A stretch of 64,000 bases of DNA from Morinoia aosen (lineage: Eukaryota > Arthropoda > Malacostraca > Amphipoda > Talitridae). The stretch covers positions 45,538,102-45,602,101 of the forward strand of contig CM059563.1 of assembly GCA_030386875.1 (NCBI GenBank), written 5' to 3'. Positions within the stretch are counted from its first letter, which is position 1; every line of letters begins with the position of its first letter. Under the pieces are notes generated by a model that did no database searches, was not told the origin of the DNA, and saw only the letters and a program-made list of their open reading frames with translations. This document shows, in pieces, positions 12,381-22,534 of this stretch. The position numbers and the translations under genes were made by a program.

Positions 12381-14055
12381 GTAACACCGTTCGATAATGA
12401 GGGTGAATGGGTATTATCTTGAAGATACTCTTTAACATTTGCTCAGTTCACCGGTTGCGAGTGACGACATTTACAATAGGCATGACCGGGCAATCAATCT
12501 AGTTACATTTGAGGTGGTCCTTCCAATTAGGGGCGTTGCACAGCAGAGGCGCTTTGTGTATTCTTCCTGAAGTTACAGTAACTCGCTCCGCAGACCGACC
12601 GAATCAAGTGGCTGAGGGCAACCTGTGTTGAGCATGGTTCTTGAGAACAAACGTGTCATATTGGTGCTGCAACAAACATGAGTACTTTATGACGTTGACA
12701 GTAATACCAAAATATACTTGTACTACCTATGATTGGTTTCACATATAAGTTTCTTAAAAAAAAGATTAAGAATTGTATTAGTGGAAGGAAAAGGAAAATG
12801 TTTTTTATTCATGGTCCTGCTGGAGACGGATGTGCGAAGAACGCAGTAGGAGCATCGCTTGCTCGAAATCAAATCTGCCCGATATCAAATGAGGTTGAGA
12901 TGAGTTGATCAGGAAGTTCCCGAAGATTTAGATTTCGATGTTGAAGCTTTGCGATGAGGATAATTTCTTTTCGTAAGAATCGCATCCTTTTTTGTATAGT
13001 TAATTCGTACTGGGCATAACGAGAGCCAGTATTACTGCCTTGAATCTCACTTTAATAGGCACATAATTGTGCCCCTGCTGACGACGATGGCAATTGTGGC
13101 TGGGTGGTGGTGGCTCCATATCCAAGTAAAGAAATAGCTTCTTTCTCATGCAAACATTGTTACGTTCAAAAATAATTCACAAAATGCTGTCTTGGATTTA
13201 CGTAAAACTACGGAGAAAACACCTCAAACAGTGAAACCACCTCTCGTTCTAATGCGTCACATTATCACGAAGCGCGCACATCGAATACGGAAACAACCCA
13301 ACAATACGAAATGCACCCATCGAACAGAAACACAACTCAAATATAAACACATTCACAAAACTAAATTTCTTTCAAACCAAAATAGAGACCCAAACGCGCT
13401 CTATAAAATCGCAGTGAGCAGCTGCAGAACCGGCACACAAAATTTCGACCCTAAACCCGAACGAGAAGTTTGGATCGGCTTGTGCCAGCTTACTGACCCC
13501 CAACTCGGCCACGAATTTTATGAAGCCTTTAAATATCGAACTGCACATTGAGCACTGCCGTAAAAATGCGAGGATATTGAGCTTGAATTTCCCGGAGTTG
13601 AGCTCTACATGGCCTTGCGGTGGAGGATCTGATGGCCGCAATGAATTGACGGTCTCTCTCCATCTCATCGCGGGGCGGAATGTTCCTCGCAAACAGAAGC
13701 GGTTTTCAAACCTGATTTATTTAATTTTTTTCTAACCGCATTAAGTTCTGCGCTCCGAGATGGTCGGGAATGGAGGTTGAGAAATCGATGCGATGATTGT
13801 TTAGGTGCAACGAACTATACCGTAAATGTGAAGTAGACACCGTGTGTGGGAACGCGCATGCAGTCACTTAATTTATGATACGCTGACGCGTGACAGCTTC
13901 TCCAGAGAATGTAGCGTACTTGTTGTTAGAGGTTTTTTGATGACAGTTTCCATATTTATTGCGGGAACTATTGACATTTCAGAGTTTCATACATTCTAGT
14001 GAAGGTTCTCGATTCAAGACAATTCATGTCAAAGGTCTCCGTAACTGATGATTCT
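12381..14055. other. No gene recognised
   Basis: Anonymous DNA. Frames at 13192-13551 (plus) and 13372-13692 (minus) overlap in a patch of more balanced composition, but I recognise neither product. Confidence 0.45.
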
Positions 14056-14059
14056 TGGT

Positions 14060-14112
14060 CTCATTTGTTGAAATTGATTTTCGATCGCTGAAATTGAGTT
14101 GCATTGGAATTG
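14060..14112. repeat. Degenerate ~23-bp repeat, left flank of a LINE
   Basis: Two or three poor copies of 'gctgaaattgattttcgatc'. The same motif resumes on the other side of the LINE at 15500-15592, so the LINE appears to have landed inside this array. Confidence 0.6.
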
Positions 14113-14115
14113 ATA

Positions 14116-15487
14116 ATTTAAACAATTCAAACAATTTATTTTCCACAGGTGATACAGAGATAGAATATTTTTTAAGTTTAGTACAATGGTCAAATTTGAA
14201 TATAGCTACCTATGGGCCCGAATAAGTTCAGTGACTTCTAGGGCATCCTACCATCAAGGTTAGTCTAAGGTGTACAATAATGTTTAACCTAATTCACTTA
14301 AACTAGAGACGCATTAGACTGATCAATGAGATAATTAAATCGAAATTAGATACTTCATTTCACAATATAGTTCATATGGACTAGATTTAACAGTATATTC
14401 GACAAACGATTCATGAACAGACTGAAGATCGGCGAAATTAACCCAGGCAATTTACATTATTAGGACCAGTTATGTAGGGGACAAGGTTTGACTCTGTGAT
14501 CTTACACGACTAGTAATCTGATAGGAAGCGAGACTCAAGACTTTTTTTGAATACCTTATAAGAATTACTTTCACGGATCTCCGCAGGTATTGAGTTCCAA
14601 GTTTTAGTTCCAACGAAGAGGATACTGTGTTGTGACCGAGCCTTTGAGTAATAAGGAAGCATGAATTTACTTCTATTTCGGGTTAAATGGTCGTGATGAC
14701 CAGTTTGCGCAGTTAATAATTGTTTTAGACTATTGTCGCCATCATTTGTTAATGTTTTGTAAATGAAATTGCAAATGGAGATTTTGTAGAGGTCCGAGAG
14801 CTTAAGTATTCGTAAATTTTTGAATGAGTCATTTGTATGAGCATTATATTCTAGATTCTTTACCGCTCTTATGGCTCTTTTTTGCAGGGTAAAAGTTTTG
14901 TTGGTTTTATTTTTATCAGTTCCGTGCCTGCTTCTATTCCGTATTGCAAGTATGGTGAAATGAGCGTTCGGTAGAGCATTTGTAAGGCTGTTTCAGGCAG
15001 GAAATTTTCAACTTTATTTAGGATTCCGATAGATTTTGAGAATTTAGAACTAATATGAGCGATGTGCTCTTTAAAGGTTAGATGTTTGTCTATTATGATG
15101 CCCAGGAATTTACTTGAGTTGGTTTCTTCGATTTCACCTTCGCCAATTTGAATGCGTGGGAGAGATATATTTTTCTTGTATGAGAATGTAATATATTTTG
15201 TTTTATCGATATTAAGGCTCATTTTATTAGCTTTAAGCCACAATGAAACCTTATGAAGTTCATTATTTATACGCTCCGCCATCCTAGCGGGATTTTGGTT
15301 TGGAAGGACCGCAGAAAGGGTACTGTCATCGGCAAAGAGTATGAATTTGAAGAATGATGTAGATTTAATGATATCATTGATAAAAATTAGAAATAGGAGA
15401 GGCCCAAGGACAGATCCTTGTGGAACTCCATGGCTAATTGTCTGTGGGTCTGATTTTGCGTCCTCAATGACCCACGTCGTCAATAAT
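14116..15487 (-). mobile_element. LINE (family L-A), 5'-truncated, CR1/jockey-type
   Basis: The longest copy of the family in the window. On the minus strand it runs from a truncated reverse transcriptase at about 15485, through the C-terminal region, to a ~390-bp 3' untranslated segment and a tail of 'ttgtttgaa'-like repeats at about 14116. Shorter copies of the same 3' end occur at 4541-5393, 12197-12380 and 58671-58872. Both flanks carry the same degenerate ~23-bp repeat. Confidence 0.88.
14510..15483 (-). pseudogene. LINE reverse transcriptase, C-terminal half, one frameshift
   Basis: Reverse transcriptase of a non-LTR retrotransposon. It begins inside the palm domain with 'HGVPQGSVLGPLLFLIFIND', followed by the catalytic 'LFADDSTL' box, 'ANKMSLNIDKTKYITF', 'SKFLGIIIDKHLTFKEHI' and 'LISPYLQYGIEAG'. 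A frameshift in an A-run near 14880 ends the first frame at 14869. In the next frame the protein continues with 'RAIRAVKNLEYNAHTND', 'LRILKLSDLYKISICNFIYK' and 'TWNSIPAEIRESNSYK' to a TAG at 14510-14512. The upstream endonuclease and palm motif A are missing through 5' truncation. Only one visible lesion over about 320 codons suggests a fairly young insertion. Clade assignment (CR1/jockey-like) is from motif style. Confidence 0.88.
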
Positions 15488-15499
15488 CATTCGTTTAAG

Positions 15500-15592
15500 T
15501 CGATTTTTATTTTCTGAAATTAATATTCATTGGCTGAAATTGATCTTATTCTCGGAAATTTATTTTCATTCGCTAAAATTGATTTCCACATT
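15500..15592. repeat. Degenerate ~23-bp repeat, right flank of a LINE
   Basis: Four imperfect units: 'ttttctgaaattaatattca', 'ttggctgaaattgatcttat', 'tctcggaaatttattttcat' and 'tcgctaaaattgatttccac'. It matches the left-flank array at 14060-14112. Confidence 0.6.
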
Positions 15593-16424
15593 GAAGAAAA
15601 AGAACGACCATTAAAATCACAGCCTAAGAACCTAAATTTATGGAGCATCCGGAACAATGCCCACGGAACTCCCAAGCAGCGCAGTAACACTCGGGCATCA
15701 CTGCATATTTCACAGAGCACAGGCTGGCGGCTTTGATTGGGCGCAGCAGTGCCGTGGCGTCCAAACTCTGGCCAAGTTTGGAAGGAGCTTTCGTTATTGA
15801 GGGAAGCCGTGGCTTCTGTGTAGCAGGAGCAGCAGGCCGGCCAAACTTGTCCCTAACTTGACCAGGCAACATCGCGGCTCCATACTAAGTTGGTCGGGCC
15901 TGTCTCCACTCTCTCCAACCAAGGCAGGAGAGCGTGCGTTGACTCAGTAATCATCTTTATTGCTATCTCCGTTATTACAATCCAGTTCTACAAATGGTTC
16001 CCAGCTTTTTAAGCTGAAGAGAGGGACTGTAGGACTAAAGTGAATTTGCAAGGAATGGAAGCATTTCCCTCAAATATCCACAACTAGTTTTTTTGTGAGC
16101 TATTTTCACCTGAGGCCGCAAAGACTCTGGTGTAAATACTGTGAGGGCCGTACTGGGGTCGATCCAGAGAGTAGCGCTTTACTCCTCGCGCTACGGAGAA
16201 CACTGCACACGAAGGCTGACATCCAGTTTTCAAATGATCTGACAGGGGAATAATTCTTTAATTATTTGATAATTATCAAATACTACGAAACCAACTTTGG
16301 AAAAAAATGAAGGTAAGATGTTGTTATTTCATTCTTTGTGTAGTTTAATGAGTTACATGTTTGAATTTTTCGATGAATCCTTGACCGGTGAGCTTTTCCA
16401 ATATATTAGAATATAAATTAATTT
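15593..16424. other. No gene recognised; small hairpin at 16.16 kb
   Basis: GC-richer patch at 15640-15930 with uninformative frames on both strands. At about 16165-16195 there is a perfect 7-bp stem (gtagcgc/gcgctac, 10-nt loop) beside 'ggggtcgatccag', which superficially resembles a tRNA T-arm. No tRNA cloverleaf can be formed, so no RNA gene is called. Confidence 0.45.
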
Positions 16425-16762
16425 TTAGTTAATTAAGGCTCCCGAATCATATAAAATGTGTTCCTACGAGGGAAAATAGCAAGGTACCGTTCAGTATGGC
16501 ATTGTAGAACTTGGAATTTATGTACAAGTGTGTTCCCACCCCGGATCCTTGCTCAGCACGAATGAGATTAGTTTATGATACGTAGTAAAAGTTGAAAAAA
16601 GTAATAAGTGTTGAAAGTAAGACAGCAGTGAACGAAAAGCAAATTGTACGCAACAAAACTACAACCATTTCATTTTAACAAAAGAAAGGTATCCCTAACC
16701 ATCAGATTATGAACCTTACATTTTCCCACTGGGAGCACTGACCACCTTGGATACAATATTTA
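16425..16762 (-). mobile_element. SINE-like element, copy 4 (degraded)
   Basis: Family landmarks remain: 'aaggtaccgttcagtatggc', 'gacagcagtgaacgaaaagc', 'caaccatttcattttaacaa' and 'ttcccactgggagcactgac', between a 'ttagttaattaaggctccc' tail at the left and a decayed right end. No clear target duplication. Confidence 0.68.
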
Positions 16763-17100
16763 GCAAGATATAATCACTTCTATGAATATGCAAAGGTGCT
16801 ACATAATCGAAAAAGAACAACTGAACAAGTTGGCATTAAGTGACGCTTTTTAGCAGGCGAGAGAGAGTCGATCAATTTTGTTTGTTTGAATTAAAAAGTC
16901 AAAACACTCTCAGAAATATAGTATTTAATTAGCTTGGATTCAGTAAAGCTTTTTAATATTAGTTCAAATTATTATTTGATAATATTACTAGAGACAAGGT
17001 TTGAAATTAAGGCTTAATTAGTCGAGCAACTCTAAAATAGGACTCAAAATTCCTAGTTGGAACATTTTCACAGAAAGTTTAAGCAACGAACATTTTAACG
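16763..17100. other. No gene recognised
   Basis: AT-rich anonymous DNA between a SINE-like copy and a tandem array. Confidence 0.4.
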
Positions 17101-17432
17101 AGAATGTTTCAACGAGACACAATATTCAGCAAGACACAATATTCAGCAAGACACAATGTTCAGCAAGACACAATGTTCAGCAAGACAATATTCAGCAAGA
17201 CACAATGTTCAGCAGGACACAATGTTCAGCACGACACAATGATCAGCAAGACACAATATTCAGCAAGACACAATGTTCAGCAAGACACAATGTTCAGCAA
17301 GACACAATGTTCAGCAAGACACAATGTTCAGCAAGACACAATGTTCAGCAAGACACAATGTTCAGCAAGACACAATGTTCAGCAAGACACAATGTTCAGC
17401 AAGACACAATGTTCAGCAAGACACAATGTTCA
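17101..17432. repeat. Tandem array, 17-bp unit
   Basis: About 19 near-identical copies of acacaatgttcagcaag. Because 17 is not a multiple of three, the frames cycle through all three phases and stay open with a 17-residue protein period. The frames at 17104-17547 and 17205-17576 are by-products. Unit purity is highest at 17270-17430, suggesting recent expansion there. Confidence 0.93.
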
Positions 17433-17639
17433 TACACAACTAATATTAAACAAAAATCAAGAGTGCAGTGCTCGTGTATGGAGCTATACTCAGTTTACTA
17501 TTTATTCACTTCGCAAAAAAGACTTCAAAGCAACGGCAGCGATATAAGAGAACACTCATCGCCAGTCGTATTCTGATCATTTATGGCGCGCTGGGCTGCA
17601 GTAAACTGCGCAGCTGGGTCCCTTTATGTGGTAGGTCTG

Positions 17640-17822
17640 CAGGTGTAACCGCAGCAGCATGGCACTGTACAGCATCAGCTACAGCTGCATGGCAGTAGCA
17701 CAGCAGCAGCATGGCACAACACAGCATCAGCTGCAGCAGCACGGCAGCAGCATGAAACAGCACAGCATCAGCTGCAGCAGCATGGCACAACACAGCATCA
17801 GCTGCAGCAGCACGGCAGCAGC
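17640..17822. repeat. CAG-rich minisatellite
   Basis: Repeats of 'acagcatcagctgcagcagc' with 'atggcacaacacagcatcag' and 'acggcagcagcatg', roughly 45-65 bp per unit with internal CAG triplets. About three to four units are visible. Confidence 0.85.
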
Positions 17823-17984
17823 TGTAAGTCTCACATGACTAAGGCTTCATTCAATTAGACTCGTGTGCCACGTAACAAAAACTGGGCACATAATCAAAAT
17901 GATGAACACCATTTTTGTGCGGCCTGAGTGGATGATATTTGTGGCGTGAAGTTGATGTGTGACATGAAGGCCTTGAATAACGCG

Positions 17985-18215
17985 AATGGGGTGTGTAGAA
18001 TGGGAAGAAGTATGCAGCGTTAAGAAGGTAAGAGGATTGGCGTGTAAGGGGCTAAGAGCATGAAGGTGTGCAGCGTTAACGGGGCAAGTACCGTGAAAAA
18101 GGGGTTGTGTAGCGTGAAAAAGTGGCGAGCAGCGTGAAGAAAAGGGTGTGCAGCCTGGAGGAGTGTAACGTGAAGGGTGAGTAGCATGAACAGGGTGAGT
18201 AGCATGGAAGGATTG
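17985..18215. repeat. Degenerate ~20-bp tandem repeat
   Basis: Repeats around 'gtgtgcagcgtgaagaaagg', 'gagtagcatgaacagggtga' and 'gtgtagcgtgaaaaagtggc'. Units are poorly conserved in length and sequence. The minus-strand frames through it (17847-18233, 18020-18205) translate the repeat only. Confidence 0.7.
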
Positions 18216-18760
18216 AGTTACAAAATAACTCATAGGCGAAAATTCTTTGATAAATCCAAACTTAAATATTCACTGATACTTTATACGAAGCTGTTTTGAC
18301 ATTGCACCTTTAACCCTCATTCGAGGAACATGAGTTACTTAACTGGCACTGCATACTGTGAGCAAAGGCACTGCTTTAGCCGTTGCTCCCAAGGATCATC
18401 TTCTGGACATTCCGTAGATTTTTCGGGGGTAGAGCCCTATCCTTATAAAGATAATGATCATTAAAATGCTCGAGTAATCCTCCTATCCCGGGAAATTCTG
18501 TGGCTTTGGTACAGCACATAGCTACATCCCTTAGTGGATGATGATGAAAACGTTAATGTTAATCGCAATAATCGGACCGAGAAAATTTCAGGTCAACCTG
18601 AGCCAGTCGTCATAATCTAGATCTAGTGGGGCCATGTTTGTGTCCTTCCAATTTGTACCGTTATTGTGAGAGCGCTTATAAAGTGTGCAAGATTGTGTCA
18701 CTGTTACTTGCACTATTGTTGCAGTTTAATGTTTCTTTGCATTACAGGCTCTCAATCTCT
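18216..18760. other. No gene recognised
   Basis: Anonymous DNA between two arrays. Confidence 0.4.
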
Positions 18761-18761
18761 G

Positions 18762-19160
18762 CATCACCCCCTCACCATATTGCCCCCTCAAAACCACCAC
18801 ACCAAATCCCCACCACCTCACCATGTCTGCACCACCACCTCACCATTTCCGCACCTTACCAAATCACCACCACCTCACCATATCACCACCACAACACCAC
18901 CACCTCACCATATCACCACCACAACACCACCACCTCACCAAATCATCACCACCTCATCCAATCACCACCACCTCACCATATCACCACCACCACACCATAT
19001 CACCACCACCACACCATATCACCACCACCACACCATATCACCACCACAACACCACCACCACGTTTACACCACCACCTCACCAAATCACCACCATCCCACC
19101 AAATCACCACCACCTCACCATATCACCACCACAACACCACCACGTTCGCACCACCTCCTA
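18762..19160. repeat. CACCACC-type minisatellite, almost G-free on the plus strand
   Basis: Variable units such as 'caccatatcaccaccacaac' and 'accaccacctcaccaaatca'. From 18852 to 19143 I find a single G on the plus strand. All three forward frames are open (His/Thr/Ser/Pro-rich), as expected for this composition, and are not genes. Confidence 0.92.
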
Positions 19161-19469
19161 ACTCCCAAGATCGTGAACGGCACCGCGATTAATGCGAAAG
19201 ATTAATTTTAATGGATGATTGCCAATCTCGCTAGAAGCGATTATTGGTCAGGGTATTAGACCCTCGTTAATGACTTACGTCGGGTAAATTCATCCGTCCA
19301 ATTGATCAGCTTCCATCTTATACAGGACGGTCTTGCTGTAAGATCGGAATTAATGATCCACTTTACAGCTATCTCTTATTCCTTGTTATAAAGACCTGTT
19401 TGTTGTCATTTAGGGATAAGAGGCAGACTTTATTTGCTGTTTGTTTTGGACTGCCTGCCAGTTTATTCA

Positions 19470-19695
19470 CCAGTAAATTGGCCAGTATTTTAGCTGGTAT
19501 ATTGGCTAGTTTATTAGCTAGTATATTAGCTAGCATATTAGCTAGTATATTAGCTAGTATATTAGCTAGTATATTAGCTAGTATATTAGCTAGCATATTA
19601 GCTATTATATTAGCTAGTATATTAGCTAGTATATTAGCTAGTATATTAGCTAGTATATGAGCAACTATGTTGGGTAGTATATTGGCCAGTATATT
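19470..19695. repeat. Tandem array, 12-bp unit (ttagctagtata)
   Basis: About 17-19 copies of ttagctagtata with a few variants (gctagcata, gctattata). The unit holds the palindrome 'tagcta', and 12 bp equals four codons, which explains the open frames at 19400-19660 (plus) and 19369-19596 (minus). Confidence 0.93.
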
Positions 19696-19962
19696 GGCAT
19701 GCTTATTGCTATATGGGGGAGAAGTGCATATATTTTTATAATTTTAGATAGTTTATAGACTTGTTCTTCTTATAATGGAGAAGAAGGTTGTCCCCATTGT
19801 CCACCTTTTGAAGGACCTGCCTATATATAAAGTTTTTTTCTGTCACATAGGTAAGAAAAGTGACCTTGTACACTTTTTGTTGTGAAATTCCTACCAGAAT
19901 GTTAATCTATCTTTAGTCAAGTGGAGATGGTGAGAGAATTTTTCTGGCCAATGTTTGCAAGA

Positions 19963-20082
19963 TTAGATCATAAGTTAGTTTAAGTAATTCCTTACCACAA
20001 CAAAGGTGTTCTAATAAGAGGAAGGAGGAAGGCATCATTTAGTTCGTGGTTAAGAGAAGGCGGAATTTATGCTCCAGAACAA
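19963..20082 (-). mobile_element. SINE-like element, copy 5 (fragment)
   Basis: It carries the family's 3' part only: 'agattagatcataagttagt' tail, 'acaacaaaggtgttctaata', 'gaggaaggaggaaggcatca' and 'tttagttcgtggttaagaga'. It breaks off where the adjacent MITE fragment starts. Confidence 0.72.
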
Positions 20083-20232
20083 TTTTGAAAATAACGAACA
20101 GTAAATAGATCCTGCCTTCATTTAGTTTTCGTTTAGTAATTATGAAAATAGAGTTTGCGACTACTGGTCGCTCAGCAGCATAATAAAATTTCCTCCAGTG
20201 ACCACCGGTGGGTCACGTCGTAATTAAAGTGG
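20083..20232 (+). mobile_element. TTAA-type MITE (family M-B), truncated copy
   Basis: It matches the right two-thirds of the intact MITE at 53786-54006: 'gatcctgccttcatttag', 'agtttgcgactactggtcgc', 'cagcagcataataaaattt', 'accaccggtgggtcacgtcg'. The left inverted repeat is missing. Confidence 0.75.
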
Positions 20233-20915
20233 TCATTTAGCATCCATTACCAGAAGAACCAACTTAACAAAACAAAGGAATCGCTGTGAGGATGAAGGCT
20301 GCACATAGATTTAACACCACCGAATTTAAAATAAAACCTTACCTAGGCACGACCAACCGATGAACAAACAATGGATTTGAAAATCAAGCGTCTAAGTGTA
20401 TCACATCTATAAAATTTTCCCACAACTGAACTTTACGATGACTGCCTACCATTACCATGAACTGTAACATACACTTGAGACGAGCATTACTTTCAAAAAA
20501 TCATTTAGTCTAAGCGACATTCATTTATGAACAAACACAGGCTCTAAGCCAAAATCCTGTTTTCAATTCATATTCATGCGGACATAAGTAACATTTGTCT
20601 TCGTTCAGTTTAAGGTAGAGTGAAGCAAACGTGCAAAAATCGGATCTTGGTGGAGCAAAATCTTGGAGGAACACAGCGCTGATGAAGGTGCCTCGGGCGA
20701 GCAAAGAGTTCGCATCGGTTCAATTACGGCTTTATGAGCTAATCCTGAGAGAATGGTTTAATAAGCCTGTCGAAAAATCTGCATTGAGGGGCAGGAATTT
20801 TGAGCGGCGTCGCTGGAAAATTTTAGGTGAAAAGTTACGTGATTGGTGCAGATAAACACCGTGACGGGCAGGGGAAGGAAGAGGTGCTGCTGCAGGGGGG
20901 GCAGCGCGCTCAAAT
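20233..20915. other. No gene recognised
   Basis: AT-rich DNA. The frame at 20631-20855 has no recognisable motif. Confidence 0.4.
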
Positions 20916-21240
20916 TGGCTACTGCATTGATACGAAATGGTACGGGGGTACGAGGGGTGTCATTGATACCAAATGGTACAAGGGGTATCGTTGATACCAA
21001 ATGGTACGAGGGGTATCGTTGATACCAAATGGTACAAGGGGTATCGTTGATACCAAATGGTACGAGGGGTATCGTTGATACCAAATGGTACGAGGGGTAT
21101 CGTTGATACCAAATGGTACGAGGGGTATCGTTGATACCAAATGGTACGAGGGGTATCGTTGATACCAAATGGGACGAGGGGTATCGTTGATACCAAATGG
21201 TACGAGGGGTACAGTTGATACCAAATGGTACGGGGAGACC
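20916..21240. repeat. Tandem array, 28-bp unit with an internal palindrome
   Basis: About eleven copies of a 28-bp unit: 'ggtatcgttgatacc' plus 'aaatggtacgagg'. GGTATC-gtt-GATACC is a perfect 6-bp inverted repeat in nearly every unit. Differences are single substitutions (tacaagg/tacgagg). Open minus-strand frames across it are by-products of the repeat. Confidence 0.93.
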
Positions 21241-21480
21241 ATTGACGCTCTTGCGCGTTGAAATTGGCGAATGCTTAATACAAAATTCTCCATTTGTGTT
21301 AAAATTGCGTTAATCGTTGATACAAAATGGTTATTGAATGTTAAAAATGGGTTAATCATTGATACAAAATGGTTATTGAATGTCTAAATTGAATTAAGTA
21401 TTGATGAAAAATGATCCTTGCGTGTTAAAATTGGGCTCATCGTTGATAAAAAATGGCTCTTGCGTGGTAAAGTTGTTAAA
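21241..21480. repeat. Degenerate ~42-bp array related to its left neighbour
   Basis: About five diverged units of 'gttaatcgttgatacaaaat' followed by 'ggttattgaatgttaaaaat'. They share the core 'tcgttgatac-aaatgg' with the 28-bp array, which looks like a younger derivative of this longer unit. Confidence 0.75.
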
Positions 21481-22534
21481 GGCAAGTAAATAATATCCTT
21501 CTAAAAATCAGCTGAATCATTTGTAGAAAATTTTAGGACGCATGCGCAAATCAGCGGAGTAATCTGCACCAAATTTTGCCACGGGATTCCGAATAACGTA
21601 AATAATTTAAAATTAAATTTTTTTCTATCGTTCAAAGACTAGCTAGACAACTGTTGAAAAATTGATCGTGCGCTCTAGGATATTCTAAATAATTGACATG
21701 AAATTTTTGCATGAACTCACAAATGGGCTAAATGAAATCGCCGTGAATTTTGCCAAGTCGTCACCTGACGTCTCAGAGGAGACGCGATTTTGCGTCTCAT
21801 GGTTACGCGCAGAGCGTTACCTAAAATTGACGCAAATTTTTAGCACGAACTTAGGATGTTATTTCACTTACAGAAATGACGCACTGTACATTTTTATCCC
21901 TGCTAAAAAATTCTGAATGCCTTGAAACCAATTTAGGTGAAGTTTTAAAACCGTTCAATTTTGCCTTCTCGAAGTGTTCTATTTTTCGTTCTAAACACAC
22001 TCTATTTTTAATTTTCAAATTTTCTATTTTTTATTTCTAAAGTGCTCTATATTTGGTTTCTGAAGGACTCAATTTTTTATTTTCAAACGATATCCTTTTT
22101 CGTTCACAAAGTTCTCTATTAATTGTTCGGAAACCGCTTTGTTTTTCGCACTCAAAATACAACATTGAAAGGGGACATGTCGCTGCCATAGAACTTCAGC
22201 CACCAACTCACAATACACCGTAACGTTCACGCTCAGTCCCGCTGCCAAAACCTCCGCAGCAGCACACAAGTGCTCACCCCATCTAGTCAGCAGCCCCGAC
22301 CTGACTCAGAGTCTACTGTAGGCGCAATTTTTTAGGTACGATTTGAAATAATTTAATAAGCACCAGCAAAAATTTCGCTGGCTGATCCTTATTAGGAAAT
22401 TTAGGGAGGCGGGAAAAGCTTTTAGACAGAATTGTACATTGAACGTTGACAATTAAGTCTCAAAACGTTTTTTATTAAATCGTTTGATAAAATCAATGGA
22501 ACTTTTAGAGTATTTATCGTTATTTATAAAACAA
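21481..22534. other. No gene recognised
   Basis: AT-rich flank of the large 9-bp array. 'cgttctaaa'/'tttctaaag'-like motifs recur weakly at 21960-22150. Nothing identifiable. Confidence 0.4.

Noticed and set aside
16140-16210. tRNA-like signal around 'ggggtcgatccag'
   Set aside because: Only a T-arm-like string and one 7-bp hairpin; no acceptor, D or anticodon stems can be paired.
17104-19205. Open frames of 110-190 codons across the 17-bp and CACCACC arrays
   Set aside because: Direct read-through of tandem units in several frames at once; the peptide repeats only mirror the DNA.
20758-21359. Minus-strand frames with 'VSTIPLVPFGINDTP' repeats
   Set aside because: Translation of the 28-bp array; the same peptides appear in overlapping frames, as expected from a unit that is not a multiple of three.
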